Source: Qipengyuania aurantiaca (GTDB lineage: Bacteria; Pseudomonadota; Alphaproteobacteria; Sphingomonadales; Sphingomonadaceae). Taken from it: a stretch of 64,000 nt of DNA. The position numbers and the translations under genes are program-made. Every line of letters begins with the position of its first letter. Position 1 is the stretch's first letter. Under the pieces are notes generated by a model, which saw only the letters and a list, made by a program, of their open reading frames with translations, searched no databases and was not told the DNA's origin. Below are positions 24,611 to 35,060 of this stretch, in pieces. Location: the NCBI RefSeq assembly GCF_019711375.1, contig NZ_CP081295.1, positions 1,839,501 to 1,903,500 on the forward strand, in the 5' to 3' direction.

Positions 24611-25168
24611 ATGGCCGATCTTGAACGTCTCACCGAAGTCATCGAACCCGAAGCGCAGGCGCTGGGTTTCGAGCTCGTGCGCGTCAAGATGATGCCGTCC
24701 GAAGCCGGTGACGGCGGGATGGCCCTCCAGATCATGGCGGAGGACCCGGCCACCGGCCAGCTTGTGATCGAGCAATGCGCCGCGCTGTCGCGCCGCGTGT
24801 CCGACACGCTCGACCAGCTGGAAGAGCAGGGCGAGGTGCTGGTGCCCGGCGCCTATCACCTCGAAGTGTCGAGCCCCGGCATCGACCGCCCGCTGACCCG
24901 CGCCAAGGATTTTGAGAACTGGACGGGCCACGAGGCGAAGGTCTCGCTGACCGAGAAGGTCCACGGGCATCGCAACCTCAAGGGGGTGCTCAAGGGGCTT
25001 GATGGCGACATGGTCACCATCGAGGACACCAAGACGGGCGAAGTTTCCTTCCCCCGCAATCTCATTCATTCAGCGAAGCTCGTCTTGACCGACGAACTGA
25101 TTGCCGCCACCCAGCCGCTCGATACGAGCGGTGCCGACGACATCGAAGAAGAAAAGGCAGACGACTGA
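24611..25168 (+). CDS. rimP: Ribosome maturation factor RimP
   Basis: The 185-residue protein (MADLERLTEVIEPEAQALGFEL) carries the RimP core EVSSPGIDRPLTRAKDFENWTG and an acidic tail. RimP assists 30S subunit assembly. It overlaps nusA by one base (TGATG). An upstream in-frame ATG at 24590 would add seven residues; 24611 matches the family start better. Confidence 0.93.
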   Translation: MADLERLTEVIEPEAQALGFELVRVKMMPSEAGDGGMALQIMAEDPATGQLVIEQCAALSRRVSDTLDQLEEQGEVLVPGAYHLEVSSPGIDRPLTRAKDFENWTGHEAKVSLTEKVHGHRNLKGVLKGLDGDMVTIEDTKTGEVSFPRNLIHSAKLVLTDELIAATQPLDTSGADDIEEEKADD

Positions 25169-26808
25169 TGGCCAGTGCCATTTCCGCCAACAAGGCTGAA
25201 CTCCTTGCAATCGCGAACGCGGTCGCATCGGAAAAGATGATCGATAAATCCATCGTGATCGAAGCGATGGAAGAGGCGATCCAGAAGTCCGCTCGCAACC
25301 GTTACGGCGCGGAAAACGATATCCGCGCCAAGCTCGACCCGCAGACCGGCGACCTTCGCCTGTGGCGCGTCGTCGAGGTCGTCGAAGAGGTTGAGGACTA
25401 TTTCAAGCAGGTCGATCTAAAGGCCGCTCAGAAGCTCGAAGCTGACGCGAAAATCGGTGACTTCATCGTCGACCCGCTGCCCCCGGTCGATCTCGGTCGC
25501 ATCGACGCGCAGTCGGCCAAGCAGGTGATCTTCCAGAAGGTCCGCGACGCTGAGCGCGAGCGCCAGTTCAACGAATTCCAGGATCGCGCAGGCGAAGTCA
25601 TCACCGGCGTTATCAAGTCGGTTGAATTCGGCCATGTGATCGTCAACCTCGGCCGCGCCGAGGGCGTCATCCGCCGCGACCAGCAGATCCCGCGCGAAGC
25701 CGCCCGTGTCGGCGAACGCGTCCGCGCGCTGATCACCAAGGTGGAACGCAACAACCGCGGCCCGCAGATCTTCCTCAGCCGCGCGCACCCCGACTTCATG
25801 AAGAAGCTGTTCGCGCAGGAAGTGCCCGAAATCTACGACGGCATCATCGAGATCAAGGCCGCCGCCCGCGACCCGGGCAGCCGCGCCAAGATCGGCGTGA
25901 TCAGCCACGACAGCAGCATCGACCCCGTCGGCGCCTGCGTCGGCATGAAGGGCAGCCGCGTCCAGGCCGTCGTGCAGGAACTGCAGGGCGAGAAGATCGA
26001 CATCATTCCCTGGTCGGAAGATGGCGCGACCTTCATCGTGAACGCGCTCCAGCCGGCCACCGTCAGCCGCGTCGTCCTCGACGAGGAAGATGGCCGCATC
26101 GAAGTGGTCGTCCCCGACGATCAGCTCAGCCTCGCCATCGGTCGCCGCGGCCAGAACGTGCGTCTCGCCAGTCAGCTGACCGGCAACCAGATCGACATCA
26201 TGACCGAGGAAGAAGCCTCGGAGAAGCGCCAGAAGGAATTCGCCGAGCGCTCGAAGATGTTCGAAGAGGAACTGGACGTCGACGAAACGCTCTCGCAGCT
26301 GCTCGTCGCCGAAGGCTTCGCCGAACTCGAAGAAGTCGCCTACGTCGAGCTGGAAGAGCTTGCCAGCATCGAAGGCTTCGACGAGGAACTGGCCGAAGAA
26401 CTCCAGAGCCGCGCTCAGGAAGCGCTCGACCGCCAAGAAGCCGCGCACCGCGAAGTGCGTAAGGAACTCGGCGTCGAGGATGCGCTGGCCGAACTGCCGC
26501 ACATGACCGAAGCGATGCTCGTCACGCTCGGCAAGGCCGGCCTCAAGACGCTCGACGACGTGGCCGACCTCGCCACCGACGAACTCATCGCCAAGAAGCG
26601 CGAAGCTCCGCGCCGCCGGAACAATGCCGACGGTCCGCCGATGCGGCGCGACCGTCCGATGCGCGAGGCTGACAAGGGCGGTGTGCTGGGCGAATACGGC
26701 CTCACCGAAGAGCAGGGCAACGAGATCATCATGGCTGCCCGCGCGCACTGGTTCGAAGACGAAGAACCGGCAACTCAGGAGGCCGCCGATGCGGACTCCA
26801 CCCAATGA
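25168..26808 (+). CDS. nusA: Transcription termination/antitermination factor NusA
   Basis: The 546-residue protein has the NusA order: N-terminal RNA polymerase-binding domain (1-130), S1 domain (about 137-205), two KH domains (about 205-345, with GACVGMKGSRVQAV and LAIGRRGQNVRLA), then two acidic C-terminal repeats (about 375-535). It controls pausing and termination. It lies in the rimP-nusA-ylxR-infB operon. Confidence 0.97.
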   Translation: MASAISANKAELLAIANAVASEKMIDKSIVIEAMEEAIQKSARNRYGAENDIRAKLDPQTGDLRLWRVVEVVEEVEDYFKQVDLKAAQKLEADAKIGDFIVDPLPPVDLGRIDAQSAKQVIFQKVRDAERERQFNEFQDRAGEVITGVIKSVEFGHVIVNLGRAEGVIRRDQQIPREAARVGERVRALITKVERNNRGPQIFLSRAHPDFMKKLFAQEVPEIYDGIIEIKAAARDPGSRAKIGVISHDSSIDPVGACVGMKGSRVQAVVQELQGEKIDIIPWSEDGATFIVNALQPATVSRVVLDEEDGRIEVVVPDDQLSLAIGRRGQNVRLASQLTGNQIDIMTEEEASEKRQKEFAERSKMFEEELDVDETLSQLLVAEGFAELEEVAYVELEELASIEGFDEELAEELQSRAQEALDRQEAAHREVRKELGVEDALAELPHMTEAMLVTLGKAGLKTLDDVADLATDELIAKKREAPRRRNNADGPPMRRDRPMREADKGGVLGEYGLTEEQGNEIIMAARAHWFEDEEPATQEAADADSTQ

Positions 26809-27517
26809 GCGCCTGAGCCCCGACATCGCTGAAGCCCCCAAGGCACGGAAAGCCTCCGAGCCCGAACGACGCTGTATTCTGACCGGAGAGACGGACTCGC
26901 GCGATGCGCTGGTCCGCCTCGCCGCTTCGCCTTCCGGCCTCGTCCTGCCCGACGCGCAGGAAAAGGCTCCGGGACGCGGGGCGTGGGTGTGTTCCTCACG
27001 CGCCGCAATCGAGGAAGCGCAAGGCAACGGCAGGCTAAAGGCGGGTCTGTCGCGCGCCTTCAAGACCGGCGACCTCGAAATACCCGAAGAGCTCCCGCAG
27101 AAGATCGAGGATGCGCTCAAACGCGTATTTCTCGACCGGCTGGGTCTCGAAATGCGCGTCGGAGCCCTTATCTTGGGTACGCAGCGCATTGCCGAGACAG
27201 CCCGTTCGGGCGGCATCTCGGCCCTGTTCCATGCCAGCGACGCGAGTGAGGACGGGCGCAAGAAGCTCGACCAGGCCTGGCGCGTCGGGCGCGATGCGGA
27301 AGGCAGCGGGATGCGCGGCTGGACGCTGCCACTGGACCGCGACGCACTGTCTGTGGCATTGGGCCGCGACAATGTGGTCCATCTGGGCCTTGCGAACGAT
27401 GCGGCAGCCGCTCGGGTGATGAAGCCCTTGAAGCGGCTGATGCATTATCTGGGGCACGACATCCCCGAAGAATTCGGGCGCGCGTCTTCGCGCCGCCCTG
27501 ACGATACGAACGATTGA
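26789..27517 (+). CDS. YlxR (DUF448) RNA-binding protein with L7Ae-like C-terminal domain
   Basis: The 242-residue protein has the YlxR motif RRCILTGETDSRDALVRL and GRGAWVCSS (about 30-70). A C-terminal region of L7Ae type follows (about 110-215, with VGALILGTQRIAETARSG). ATG 26789 has a good AGGAGG site and overlaps the nusA end by 20 bases. It is the standard nusA-infB intervening gene; YlxR binds RNA and, in some bacteria, RNase P. Confidence 0.9.
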   Translation: MRTPPNERLSPDIAEAPKARKASEPERRCILTGETDSRDALVRLAASPSGLVLPDAQEKAPGRGAWVCSSRAAIEEAQGNGRLKAGLSRAFKTGDLEIPEELPQKIEDALKRVFLDRLGLEMRVGALILGTQRIAETARSGGISALFHASDASEDGRKKLDQAWRVGRDAEGSGMRGWTLPLDRDALSVALGRDNVVHLGLANDAAAARVMKPLKRLMHYLGHDIPEEFGRASSRRPDDTND

Positions 27518-27537
27518 ACGAAGAGAAACGAGCTAGA

Positions 27538-30054
27538 ATGAGCGACGACGACAAGAAACCGGCCCGTAAACCGCTGACCCTGAAGGGCGCGCAACCGGGC
27601 GAGGTCAAGCAGACCTTCAGCCACGGCCGCACCAACAAGGTGGCGGTCGAGGTCAAGCGCCGCCGCAAGCTCCTGAAGCCCGGCGAGACCCCGCCGCCGC
27701 CTCCGCCGCCCGCGGCCGAAGAGGCTCCGGCCCCTGCACCCGCACCTGCACCGGCGGCCAAGGCGCCTGCGCCAAAGAAGCCTGCTGCGCCGGCTGAAAC
27801 CCCGCAGGAACGCGTCGCGCGTCTCCAGCGCGAGGCCGAGGAAGAGCGCCTGCGTCTCGCAGAGGAAGCGCGCAAGCGTGACGAGGAAAACGCCAAGAAG
27901 GCGGCCGAGGACGAGAAAAAGCGCGTCGCGGAAAACAAAAAGGCCGAAGCCGAAGCCGCGAAGAAGGCCAAGGAAGAGGCCGCCAAGCCCAAGGAAGAGA
28001 CGGCGCCTGCCAAGGACGAGGCTCCCGAAGAGACCTCCGGTGGTACGAGCGCGACTCCTGCAGCGCGCAAGTTTACGCCCGTCAAGCGCCCGGAAATCAA
28101 GAAGCCGGAACGCAAGAAGAAGGAAGATAAGCCCACGCGCACGGACGAAAAGCCCGACAAGCGGCGTTCGGGCAAGCTTTCGGTCAAGAAGGCCCTCAAC
28201 GAGGACGAAGGCCGCCGCGCCCGCAGCCTCGCCGCGCTCAAGCGCGCCCGCGAAAAGGAACGTCGCCTGCAGGGTGGCGGTTCGAACAAGCCGCGCGAAA
28301 AGCAGGTCCGCGACGTGATCGTGCCCGAAGCCATCACGGTTGGCGAACTCGCCAAGCGTATGGGCGAGAAGGGGGCCGACCTCGTGAAGGAACTCTTCAA
28401 TCTCGACATGATGGTCACCGTCAACCAGACCATCGACCAGGATACCGCTGAACTGCTCGTCGAACAGTTCGGCCACAATATCCAGAAGGTCTCCGAGGCC
28501 GACGTCGACATCGCGGTCGAAGAAGATGTCGATCCGGAAGAGACGCTCAAGCCGCGTCCGCCGGTCGTCACCATCATGGGCCATGTCGATCACGGCAAGA
28601 CCTCGCTGCTCGACGCGCTTCGCGGCGCGAATGTGGTGAAGGGCGAAGCCGGCGGCATCACGCAGCACATCGGCAGCTACCAGGTGAAGACGAAGGGCGG
28701 CGACAAGATCACCTTCCTCGACACGCCGGGTCACGCCGCCTTCACGCAGATGCGCCAGCGCGGTGCCAACATCACCGATATCGTGGTGCTGGTCGTCGCG
28801 GCGGATGACGGCATCATGCCGCAGACGATCGAGGCCATCAATCACACCAAGGCCGCCGGTGTCCCGATGATTGTGGCGATCAACAAGATGGACAAGCCCG
28901 AAGCCAACCCGGATAATGTCCGCACCCGCCTTCTCGAACACGAAGTGATCGTAGAATCGATGTCGGGCGATGTGCAGGACGTCGAAATCTCGGCCAAGGC
29001 CAAGACCGGTCTCGACGAACTGCTCGAGAAGATCGCGCTGCAGGCCGAACTGCTCGAGTTGAAAGCGAACCCCGACCGCATGGCCGAGGCGACCGTCATC
29101 GAGGCGCAGCTCGACAAGGGCCGCGGCCCGGTGGCCACCGTGCTCGTCACGCGCGGTACGCTGGAGCGTGGCAACACCTTCGTGGTCGGCACCGAGAGCG
29201 GCCGTGTCCGCGCCATCGTCGACGACCAGGGCAAGCAGATCAAGAAGGCCGGACCTTCCATGCCGGTCGAGGTCCTCGGCCTTGGCGGTGTGCCGAGCGC
29301 AGGCGACGTCCTGACCGTGGTCGAAAACGAACAGCGCGCCCGTGAAGTCGCGTCCTATCGCCAGGAAAAGGCGACCGAGAAGCGCACCGCGCTCGCCCCG
29401 ACCAGCTTCGATACGATGTTCAACAACCTCGCATCGAATGTGATCGAATTCCCTGTGCTGGTGAAGGCCGACGTGCAGGGTTCGGTCGAGGCGATCACCT
29501 CGGCGCTGCACAACCTTTCGAACGACGAGATCAAGGTCCGCGTCCTGCACGCAGGCGTGGGTGCAATCACCGAAAGCGACGTGACGCTGGCTTCGGCCTC
29601 GAACGCGCCGATCATCGGCTTCAACGTCCGCCCGAACGCCAAGGCCCGCGAACTGGTCAAGCGCGACGGTGTGGAGATGAAATATTACGACGTCATCTAC
29701 CACCTGACCGAGGAAATCGCGAAGGAGATGGCGGGCGAGCTGGGTCCGGAGCGGATCGAGAACGTCGTTGGCCGCGCTGCCGTCAAGGAAGTGTTCCGTT
29801 CAGGCAAGAAGGACAAGGCGGCTGGCCTGCTGGTCGAGGAAGGCGTCATCCGCAAGGGGCTGCACGCACGCCTCACGCGCGAAGACGTTATCGTCTCGGC
29901 CACGACCATCGCCTCGCTGCGCCGCTTCAAGGACGATGTGGACGAAGTCCGCGCCGGTCTCGAATGCGGTGTGGTCCTCGCCGACACGAACGACATTAAG
30001 CCGGGCGACCAGCTTGAAGTCTTCGAGGTCGAGGAGCGCGAACGCACGCTGTGA
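27538..30054 (+). CDS. infB: Translation initiation factor IF-2
   Basis: The 838-residue protein has a long charged and proline/alanine-rich N-terminal region (1-255), an IF2N segment, the GTPase domain with [16 protein letters not shown] (about 347-362), DTPGHAAF and NKMD, and domains II to IV. It places initiator tRNA on the 30S subunit. ATG 27538 (MSDDDKK) is chosen over a TTG eight codons upstream. Confidence 0.97.
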   Translation: MSDDDKKPARKPLTLKGAQPGEVKQTFSHGRTNKVAVEVKRRRKLLKPGETPPPPPPPAAEEAPAPAPAPAPAAKAPAPKKPAAPAETPQERVARLQREAEEERLRLAEEARKRDEENAKKAAEDEKKRVAENKKAEAEAAKKAKEEAAKPKEETAPAKDEAPEETSGGTSATPAARKFTPVKRPEIKKPERKKKEDKPTRTDEKPDKRRSGKLSVKKALNEDEGRRARSLAALKRAREKERRLQGGGSNKPREKQVRDVIVPEAITVGELAKRMGEKGADLVKELFNLDMMVTVNQTIDQDTAELLVEQFGHNIQKVSEADVDIAVEEDVDPEETLKPRPPVVTIMGHVDHGKTSLLDALRGANVVKGEAGGITQHIGSYQVKTKGGDKITFLDTPGHAAFTQMRQRGANITDIVVLVVAADDGIMPQTIEAINHTKAAGVPMIVAINKMDKPEANPDNVRTRLLEHEVIVESMSGDVQDVEISAKAKTGLDELLEKIALQAELLELKANPDRMAEATVIEAQLDKGRGPVATVLVTRGTLERGNTFVVGTESGRVRAIVDDQGKQIKKAGPSMPVEVLGLGGVPSAGDVLTVVENEQRAREVASYRQEKATEKRTALAPTSFDTMFNNLASNVIEFPVLVKADVQGSVEAITSALHNLSNDEIKVRVLHAGVGAITESDVTLASASNAPIIGFNVRPNAKARELVKRDGVEMKYYDVIYHLTEEIAKEMAGELGPERIENVVGRAAVKEVFRSGKKDKAAGLLVEEGVIRKGLHARLTREDVIVSATTIASLRRFKDDVDEVRAGLECGVVLADTNDIKPGDQLEVFEVEERERTL

Positions 30055-30470
30055 GCGACGATCCCACGAGGCACGCCCTCGGCGCCGCGCATGCGGATCT
30101 GATGGGTGTCGCTTTCGAAAGTTTCGATGCGGAGCGTGAGGAAATCACGCTCCGTTTTCGTGCCCCCGACAGCTTCATCACCCCGCGCGGTAGCGTGCAG
30201 GGCGGGCTGGTGGCGGGCTTCCTCGACGAGGTCATGGGTTGGGCGCATGTCTGGGCCACCGACCATGTTGAAGCGCCGCTCAACCTCGAAATCTCGATGA
30301 CACTGCTGCGCCCCGTCATGGCCGGGCCGCTGTTAGGCAAGGGCCGCGTCATCCGCCGCGGCCGCCGCGTCATTTTCCTCGAAGGCGAATTGTTCGACAG
30401 CGAGGGTAACCTCCTTGCCCGTTCGACCAGCACGGCCATCCCGACACCGCGTCCGGGCGGCGAGGGATGA
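30051..30470 (+). CDS. PaaI-type hotdog thioesterase
   Basis: The 139-residue hotdog protein has the PaaI-like segment [19 protein letters not shown], in which the aspartate/glutamate pair is catalytic. It starts at GTG 30051, overlapping the infB stop (GTGA), and its own stop overlaps the next gene. A small acyl-CoA substrate is likely but unidentified. It lies between infB and rbfA. Confidence 0.85.
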   Translation: MSDDPTRHALGAAHADLMGVAFESFDAEREEITLRFRAPDSFITPRGSVQGGLVAGFLDEVMGWAHVWATDHVEAPLNLEISMTLLRPVMAGPLLGKGRVIRRGRRVIFLEGELFDSEGNLLARSTSTAIPTPRPGGEG

Positions 30471-31010
30471 CGACGCGTCTGGCTCTCTTGGGGAGCATCA
30501 ACGTCGGCGGCAATCGCATCAAGATGGCGGATTTGCGCGCGCGGATGGAGGAGCGTGGCTTTGGCCGCGTAGAAACGGTGGCGGCAAGCGGGAATGTCAT
30601 CCTCGCCAGCGAAGATGCCGAGGACGCTCTTTGCAAACGGATCGCGGCGCTGATCGAGGAGGACTTCGGCATCGCCGGTTTCGTTGTCGTGCGAACGCTC
30701 GACGAGGTCCGCTCGGCCATCGAGGACAATCCCTTCCATGGCGAGGGATCGGACAAGATGGTGCACACGATCTTCCTCCCGCACGCGCCGGTCGAGGGCG
30801 GATTCGATGCCCTGCTTGAAGCGCATCGGGGCCGCGGCGGCGAAAGGCTCGCGCTGGGTGACCGCGCGCTCTATCTCGACTATGTGCACGGCGTCGGCGT
30901 CTCCGACCTCACCGGGCGCTTCATCGAAAAGCGTCTCGGCTGCCGGGGGCACGGCGCGGAACATGACCTCGCTCAAACGCATTCTTGGAAAGATGGAAAC
31001 ATTCGCCTGA
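30467..31010 (+). pseudogene. DUF1697 protein gene with a one-base frameshift
   Basis: The first 160 residues match DUF1697: [60 protein letters not shown]. The conserved ending, [19 protein letters not shown], is then found in the +1 frame, stopping at 31008-31010. The switch falls at a run of five G (30945-30949). With four G the gene would read through normally and its stop would overlap the rbfA start (TGATG). As written, the frame instead runs into rbfA. The cause is a mutation, a sequencing error or, less likely, a programmed slip. Function of the family is unknown. Confidence 0.8.
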
Positions 31011-31411
31011 TGGCAAAGCACCAGCATTCGACCCCCGAACAGCAATCGGTCCGGGTCCTCAAGGTAGGCGAGCGGGTTCGCCATATCCTGTCCGAACTTC
31101 TCGCGCGCGGCGAGGCGCATGACGACGTGCTGCGCGCGCACAACATCGCGGTTACCGAGGTGCGCATGACGCCCGACCTGCGCAACGCCAAGGCCTATGT
31201 GAAGCCGCTGCTGGGCAAGGACGAGGCCGAAGTGTTGAAAGCGCTGCGGACCAATACCGCCTTTTTCCAGAAGGAAGTCGCCCAGCGGCTCGGCCTCAAA
31301 TTCGCGCCCAAGCTCTCCTTCAAGCCCGACGAGAGCTTCGACGAGGCCGATCGGATCGAGCGCCTGCTCGACGATCCGCGCGTGGCCCGCGATCTCGACG
31401 AGGAAGAGTGA
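31010..31411 (+). CDS. rbfA: Ribosome-binding factor A
   Basis: The 133-residue KH-like protein has [22 protein letters not shown], then [12 protein letters not shown], then [28 protein letters not shown]. It helps 16S rRNA 5'-end maturation. ATG 31010 is the expected start, overlapping the true end of DUF1697. Because of the upstream frameshift the same frame is open back to 30467, which would give a false 314-residue fusion. Confidence 0.95.
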   Translation: MAKHQHSTPEQQSVRVLKVGERVRHILSELLARGEAHDDVLRAHNIAVTEVRMTPDLRNAKAYVKPLLGKDEAEVLKALRTNTAFFQKEVAQRLGLKFAPKLSFKPDESFDEADRIERLLDDPRVARDLDEEE

Positions 31412-31975
31412 TCAGCCCGGCGTCATCCGCGCCCTGATCTCGATATCGACCTTTTTCCCGACGATCAGCGAATAGGCCGTCATCCCGAACTCGCGCCGGT
31501 CGATTGTCGTCGTGCCGGTCAGCCGCAACGGCCCGCCGGCTTCCGCGTCGCGCGGCGGCGTGTCGAAGGTGATGTTGAGACGGACCGGCCGCGTGACCCC
31601 GCGCGCCGTCAGCTGGCCGTCGACATGACCGCGCCGCGCGTCGGTGAGCTCGAGGCCGGTTCCCCGGAAACGCACCGTTGGGTATTTCTCGACCCAGAAG
31701 AACTTCTCGCCTCTGAGCCGGCGCAGCGTCACCCTGTCGGGCGCCTGCAGGGCGCGTGCGTCGAGCGTCACGTTGAGGCGCATGGATTGCGGATCGGCTG
31801 GCGAAAGCGTCGCGCCGCCCGTGACCTTGGGAAACTGAGCCGTCTTGCTGGCGAGGCCGAGGAAGGCGACCTTGGCCGAGACCGACGTTGCCTCCGTATC
31901 GACCACATAGCGAATCGGTCCCGGTGCTGCGGCCAGCAGCAAAAGGGTGATAGGGAGCAGGGCAATCCGGGGCAT
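31412..31975 (-). CDS. YceI family lipid/isoprenoid-binding periplasmic protein
   Basis: The 187-residue protein has a signal peptide (about 1-17) and the YceI lipocalin-like barrel: YVVDTEATSVSAKVAFLG, then RLNVTLDARAL, then FFWVEKYPTVRFRG, and GKKVDIEIRARMTPG at the end. Family members bind polyisoprenoids such as quinone-like lipids. It is on the opposite strand to the rbfA and truB genes and ends at the base after the rbfA stop. Confidence 0.88.
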   Translation of the reverse strand: MPRIALLPITLLLLAAAPGPIRYVVDTEATSVSAKVAFLGLASKTAQFPKVTGGATLSPADPQSMRLNVTLDARALQAPDRVTLRRLRGEKFFWVEKYPTVRFRGTGLELTDARRGHVDGQLTARGVTRPVRLNITFDTPPRDAEAGGPLRLTGTTTIDRREFGMTAYSLIVGKKVDIEIRARMTPG

Positions 31976-32019
31976 CGTAAGTCTCTCCTCTGCCCCTGCT
32001 CGATCCAGCTCCCTTCAAT

Positions 32020-33657
32020 CTACCTCGAAGTGCCGGGAAGCGCGTAGCCGACCGGCGCATCGGGTCCGAGCGGGAAGCCGAGGTAGAACCATACCACGAT
32101 CAGCACCGTGCCGGAAATCAGCAGCCAGACCGAATAGGGCAGCATCATCGCGGTCAGGCTGCCGAGCCCGAAATCCTTCTGCCAGCGCTGGGCGAAGACG
32201 AGGATCAGCGGGAAATAGACCATCAGCGGGGTGATGATATTGGTCGCACTGTCGCCCACGCGGTAGGCGGCGGTCGCACCTTCAGGGCTGATGCCGAGCA
32301 GCATGAGCATCGGCACGAGGATCGGCGCGAGCAGCGCCCACTTGGCCGATGCTGAGCCGACGAAGAGGTTCAGCAGCGCCGCGAACAGCACCATCAGGCC
32401 GAGCACCAGCGGCAGCGGCAGGCCGGTGCTCTCGATCCCGGCGGCGCCATGCACGGCCGTGATTAGGCCGAGGTTCGACCAGCCGAACATCGCCACGAAA
32501 TGCGCCGCAGCGAAGGCGAGGACGAGGTAATAGCCCATATCCTTCATGCTCTCGGCCATCATGTTCACGAGGTCGCGGTGATCCTTGATCGTGCCGGCCG
32601 CGCGGCCATAGGCCCAGCCGGTCAGGAGGAAGAGCAGGAAGAAGCCCGCCACCAGGCTGCGGTACAGCGGCGCAAGCTCGGTGTGGATCGAGCAGTCGGC
32701 GATCGCCGCGCCGTCTTCGGCGACACAAGCGGCCTCGTCGATCAGCGGGGTGCCGGGTGCGAAGACCATGAGCAGCCACAGGGCGACCACGCCCAGCGCG
32801 GCAAGACCGGCGGCGCGCAGGCCCTTGGAAGCGGCGGCATCGTCATGCTCGGCCGGGTCGGGGCTGGTGTCGGACGCGTCGACACCGGCGGTCGCGCCGC
32901 CTGTCCACGGGCCGAGGCGCGGCTCGATCACCTTGTCGGTGACGTACCAGATGATCGGCAGGAACAGGAAAGTCATCGCGCTGATGAAGTACCAATTGCC
33001 CGCGATATTGGCCGTCCATGCCGGATCGAGCGCGCTGGCGCCGACCGCTTCCTCGGTAATGCCGAAGAGCAGCGCGTCGAGCTGGCCGGGCGAGATATTG
33101 GCCGAGAAACCGCCGGACACACCGGCAAAGGCCGCGGCGATCCCCGCCAGCGGATGGCGACCGGCGGCGGCGAACAGGATGCCCGCCAGCGGGATCAGCA
33201 CGACATAGCCTGCGTCTGCTGCGTGGTTGCCCAGCATGGCGACCAGCGCCACCACGGGGGTGAGCAGCGCCTTGGGCGCGGCCTTCACCGCCTTCGACAT
33301 ACCGGCGGCAAAGAAGCCCGAACGCTCAGCCACGCCCGCGCCCAGCATCACCACCAGCACGTATCCGAGCGGGTGGAAGTGCGTGAAGGTGGCGGGCATT
33401 TCGACCCACAACCGCTGGATGTTCTCGGGCGACAGCAGGCTGACTGCTTCGATCACCAGCGCGCCGCCAGTGCTTTCGTCGATGGCAGTCGGGTGCAGCG
33501 CGGAAACGCCGCTCAGCGCGGCGATGACGGAAACCACGACGAGCGCGATGATCAGGTAGAAGAAGATAAAGACCGGATCGGGCAGCTTGTTGCCCGTCCG
33601 CTCAACCCAGCCGAGAATGCCTGTCTGTGTGCCGCCTGTCGCGCTTGCGTCTGCCAT
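32020..33657 (-). CDS. AbgT family transporter
   Basis: The 545-residue inner-membrane protein starts [24 protein letters not shown], the AbgT family beginning. It has 11 or more hydrophobic segments and a [18 protein letters not shown] re-entrant region. The founding member imports p-aminobenzoyl-glutamate, and other members export sulfonamides; which applies here is not known. ATG 33657 is preferred; the frame is open to 33711. Confidence 0.9.
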   Translation of the reverse strand: MADASATGGTQTGILGWVERTGNKLPDPVFIFFYLIIALVVVSVIAALSGVSALHPTAIDESTGGALVIEAVSLLSPENIQRLWVEMPATFTHFHPLGYVLVVMLGAGVAERSGFFAAGMSKAVKAAPKALLTPVVALVAMLGNHAADAGYVVLIPLAGILFAAAGRHPLAGIAAAFAGVSGGFSANISPGQLDALLFGITEEAVGASALDPAWTANIAGNWYFISAMTFLFLPIIWYVTDKVIEPRLGPWTGGATAGVDASDTSPDPAEHDDAAASKGLRAAGLAALGVVALWLLMVFAPGTPLIDEAACVAEDGAAIADCSIHTELAPLYRSLVAGFFLLFLLTGWAYGRAAGTIKDHRDLVNMMAESMKDMGYYLVLAFAAAHFVAMFGWSNLGLITAVHGAAGIESTGLPLPLVLGLMVLFAALLNLFVGSASAKWALLAPILVPMLMLLGISPEGATAAYRVGDSATNIITPLMVYFPLILVFAQRWQKDFGLGSLTAMMLPYSVWLLISGTVLIVVWFYLGFPLGPDAPVGYALPGTSR

Positions 33658-33752
33658 CGTCCGTCCCGGATATTCCTTGTGCGGGGCGTCATCCCCAATC
33701 CTGTCTGTCACCCTGCTTAACAGCCCTGCGCGCTCAGGCTAGGCCTTGCGGC

Positions 33753-34331
33753 ATGGCCAAGCTTTATTTCTATTATGCCAGCATGAATGCGGGCAAGAGT
33801 TCCACGTTGCTCCAGACCGCGTTCAACTATGGCGAGCGGGGCATGAAGGTCTCGCTGTGGACTGCCGCGCTCGACGACCGGCCCGGCTTCGGCGCGATCT
33901 CCAGCCGCATCGGGCTCGCGAGCGACGCGCACCGTTACGAGGCCGATACCGATATCGAGGCCCGCGTGCTGGACGAACACAAGGATACGCCGCTCGCCTG
34001 CGTGCTGGTGGACGAGGCGCAGTTCCTCACCCGCGAGCAGGTCTGGCAGCTGGCCCGGCTGGCGGATGAGGCGGGCATCCCGGTGCTGTGTTATGGCCTG
34101 CGCACCGACTTCCAGGGCGAACTCTTCCCCGGCTCGGCGGCGCTGCTGGGCATTGCCGATGCGCTGGTGGAGATGAAGGCGGTCTGCGACTGCGGCCGCA
34201 AGGCGACGATGAACCTGCGCGTCGACGCCCATGGCAAGGCGGTGAGCGAAGGCGCGCAAACCGAAATCGGCGGCAACGATCGCTACGTCGCCATGTGCCG
34301 CAAGCATTTCAGCGAGGCTCTGGAGGGTTAG
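33753..34331 (+). CDS. tdk: Thymidine kinase
   Basis: The 192-residue type II thymidine kinase has the P-loop [10 protein letters not shown] (9-18), the DEAQFL Walker B element, the lasso region, and zinc ligands in CDCGRKA and MCRKHF. It phosphorylates thymidine for salvage. It lies within the insertion between rbfA and truB. Confidence 0.95.
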   Translation: MAKLYFYYASMNAGKSSTLLQTAFNYGERGMKVSLWTAALDDRPGFGAISSRIGLASDAHRYEADTDIEARVLDEHKDTPLACVLVDEAQFLTREQVWQLARLADEAGIPVLCYGLRTDFQGELFPGSAALLGIADALVEMKAVCDCGRKATMNLRVDAHGKAVSEGAQTEIGGNDRYVAMCRKHFSEALEG

Positions 34332-34370
34332 GGGGTGCGCATGCGCTCCGGCTTTCCTACATGACGCGGC

Positions 34371-35060
34371 ATGACTGAAACGCTCACTCTCGCGGCGATC
34401 CTTATCCCGTGCCTCATCATCGCCATCGTCTTCCACGAGGTCGCGCATGGCTGGGTGGCGCTGGCGCTGGGCGATACGACGGCGCGTGACATGGGGCGCC
34501 TGACTCTCAACCCGATCAAACACGTCGATCCGGTCGGAACGCTGCTCGTGCCCGGCGCGCTGGCGCTGATGGGTGGGCCGATTTTCGGCTGGGCCAAGCC
34601 GGTGCCGGTGAACGCGCGACGGCTCGACAACCCGCGCTATGGCATGATGGCCGTCGCGGCGGCCGGTCCCGGAACGAACATCCTGCTCGCATTGGTGGGA
34701 GCCGTGGTCTTCGGCGTGATAGCAGGATTTGCCAGCAATTGGGGCGTGGGTGTTCCGGAATGGCTGATGACGGCGTTCGGCGCCTTCATCCTCATCAACG
34801 TCTTCCTCGCGCTCTTCAACATGCTGCCGATCCCGCCCTTCGACGGATCGCACATCGTCGGCGGCCTCATGCCGAGGCGCTGGGCGCATCACTGGCAGAA
34901 ATTGCAGGCCATGGGGATGCTGCTGCTCGTGGTGCTGATCGCAGCCACCTGGGCTTTCCCCGATGCGCGCTGGATCGAGAACACGATCCTCCCGCCGGTC
35001 GAGTGGATGACCGGCCTGTTCTACTCGGTCGCCGACAGCATAGTCCGGGTCATCGGTTGA
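34371..35060 (+). CDS. Site-2-protease-like M50 metalloprotease
   Basis: The 229-residue membrane protein has the zinc motif HEVAH (22-26) inside the first helix, a GPIFGWAKPVPVN segment, the AAAGPGTN motif, and a LFNMLPIPPFDGSHI third motif with the aspartate ligand. It lacks the PDZ domain of RseP, so it belongs to the small YwhC-like branch. The substrate is unknown. Its stop overlaps the truB start (TTGA). Confidence 0.9.
   Translation: MTETLTLAAILIPCLIIAIVFHEVAHGWVALALGDTTARDMGRLTLNPIKHVDPVGTLLVPGALALMGGPIFGWAKPVPVNARRLDNPRYGMMAVAAAGPGTNILLALVGAVVFGVIAGFASNWGVGVPEWLMTAFGAFILINVFLALFNMLPIPPFDGSHIVGGLMPRRWAHHWQKLQAMGMLLLVVLIAATWAFPDARWIENTILPPVEWMTGLFYSVADSIVRVIG

Noticed and set aside
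23164..24807. Minus-strand open frame of 547 codons
   Set aside because: Antisense to the S8 protease, which has an intact catalytic triad; no support for the reverse frame.
27445..29703. Minus-strand open frame of 752 codons
   Set aside because: Antisense shadow of infB, low-complexity and with no recognisable motif.
30467..31411. A genuine 314-residue DUF1697-RbfA fusion protein
   Set aside because: The missing DUF1697 ending is found intact in the +1 frame with its own stop overlapping a normal rbfA start, which points to a frameshift.
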